Shown piece by piece: positions 4,878-5,627 of a stretch of DNA of 5,627 bases. The first letter of the stretch is position 1; every line of letters begins with the position of its first letter. The stretch comes from Treponema sp. GTDB taxonomy: Bacteria; Spirochaetota; Spirochaetia; Treponematales; Treponemataceae. The stretch covers positions 1 through 5,627 of the forward strand of contig JAILQA010000453.1 of assembly GCA_024699205.1 (NCBI GenBank), in the 5' to 3' direction. The position numbers were made by a program, and so were the translations under genes. The notes under the pieces were generated by a model that saw only the letters and a program-made list of their open reading frames with translations, did not search any database and was not told the DNA's origin.

Positions 4878-5627
4878 ATGATCTGGCTTATTGGCTGTAA
4901 TGGGATGCTTGGAACAGAAGTTGCCAGCAAGCTTTCTGAAAGAAAAATTGATTTTGTAGGCACCGGGCATGAAGTTGATATTACAGAAATTTCTGCTCTT
5001 TCAGATTTTGCCGAAGGAAAGAATATTGACTTTATAATAAACTGCACAGGTTATACAAATGTGGATAAGGCAGAGTCTGAGCCGGATTTAGCAAAAAAAA
5101 TAAACGAAATCGGAACAGAAAATATTGCGCGTCTTGCGAATCAGATTCATGCAACTTTAATTCATATTTCTACGGATTATGTTTTTGACGGCACTGCTAC
5201 AGTTCCTTATACAGAAGATACTCCTGTTTCTCCTGTAGGTGTTTATGCATTAACAAAGGCTTCTAGTGAAATTGCCGTGTGGAAAAACTTGAATGAATAT
5301 TACATTTTTCGCACGGCATGGTTTTACGGTTTTTCCGGTAAAAACTTTGTATATACTATGCTTCGCATGATGAACAGTCACGATTCAGTAAAAGTTGTAA
5401 ACGACCAGAAAGGAAGTCCGACTTTTGCCGTAGACCTTGCCGAAGTAATTATAAAAATAATTGAACAGGCATCTTCAAATAGGCCGCTTCCATATGGAAT
5501 ATATCATTGTACGGATTCAGGGGAAGCAACCTGGTATGATTTTGCCTGTGAAATAAAAAAGCAGGCCGCTGAACTTGGCTTGCTTAAAAATAAAAATTGT
5601 AGAGTAATTCCTTGTACTACGGAAGAA
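4878..5627 (+). CDS. rfbD: dTDP-4-dehydrorhamnose reductase (RmlD), 3' end beyond the window
   Basis: The frame is open from the ATG at 4878 to the window edge for exactly 250 codons; family members are usually about 280-300 residues, so roughly 30-50 C-terminal residues are missing. It catalyses the last step, NAD(P)H-dependent reduction of dTDP-4-keto-L-rhamnose to dTDP-L-rhamnose. Visible motifs are GCNGMLG (6-12, nucleotide binding), INCTGYTNVDKAE (54-66), STDYVFDG (98-105), the YxxxK pair Y123 and K127, FRTAWFYG (144-151), and NDQKGSPTFAVDLA (175-188). The signature NCTGYT and YALTK differ slightly from the usual NAAAYT and YGxSK, but catalytic residues are kept. It starts one base after the rfbC stop, with an AGG at 4867-4869, so translation is probably coupled. 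The product feeds rhamnose-containing surface glycan. Confidence 0.95.
   Translation, partial: MIWLIGCNGMLGTEVASKLSERKIDFVGTGHEVDITEISALSDFAEGKNIDFIINCTGYTNVDKAESEPDLAKKINEIGTENIARLANQIHATLIHISTDYVFDGTATVPYTEDTPVSPVGVYALTKASSEIAVWKNLNEYYIFRTAWFYGFSGKNFVYTMLRMMNSHDSVKVVNDQKGSPTFAVDLAEVIIKIIEQASSNRPLPYGIYHCTDSGEATWYDFACEIKKQAAELGLLKNKNCRVIPCTTEE

Noticed and set aside
1..5627. CRISPR array, tRNA, rRNA or transposase gene
   Set aside because: No regularly spaced direct repeats, cloverleaf-like sequence, rRNA segment or transposase/integrase motif was seen on reading both strands.

Overview
The window is AT-rich and reads like the edge of a surface-polysaccharide (O-antigen or capsule type) gene cluster from an anaerobic bacterium. 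A host-associated Treponema-like spirochaete is my best guess. It rests on base composition, strong AGGAGG-type ribosome binding sites, a flavin reductase fused to a short rubredoxin, and the mix of accessory genes. No rRNA or tRNA is present to confirm it, and an anaerobic Firmicute is not excluded.

Layout from left to right. Bases 1-34 look like the tail of an upstream reading frame. Bases 38-1120 (+) encode an extended short-chain dehydrogenase/reductase acting on a nucleotide sugar. Bases 1137-1857 (-) hold a vapBC-type toxin-antitoxin pair, a Phd/YefM-like antitoxin followed by an overlapping PIN-domain toxin, with its own promoter and an inverted repeat touching the -35 box. Bases 1858-2328 contain no gene. 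This stretch carries the vapBC leader and promoter, then a compact, more GC-rich element of about 208 bp (2045-2252) with 19-bp terminal inverted repeats and further nested inverted repeats, then the leader of the next gene. Bases 2329-2955 (+) encode a flavin reductase-rubredoxin fusion. Bases 2959-4134 (-) encode an AAA_14/DUF4143 ATPase with a PD-(D/E)XK-like C-terminal region; a near-perfect palindrome of about 35 bp sits just upstream of its start. Bases 4274-5627 (+) hold rfbC and the first 250 codons of rfbD, the last two steps of dTDP-L-rhamnose synthesis, with rfbD cut by the window end.

How the parts fit. The left SDR gene and rfbCD make sugar-nucleotide precursors for glycan assembly. 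Between them lie about 3.1 kb of unrelated accessory genes (toxin-antitoxin, redox protein, ATPase, repeat element). Both junctions between convergent genes are very tight (16 bp and 3 bp) and show no obvious terminator. The rfbC and ATPase genes diverge from a shared 139-bp region in which one small palindrome may supply the -35 box for both directions.

The least explained structures are the 208-bp inverted-repeat element, which resembles a MITE or structured intergenic repeat, and the palindrome in front of the ATPase. Neither can be called novel without a database search.
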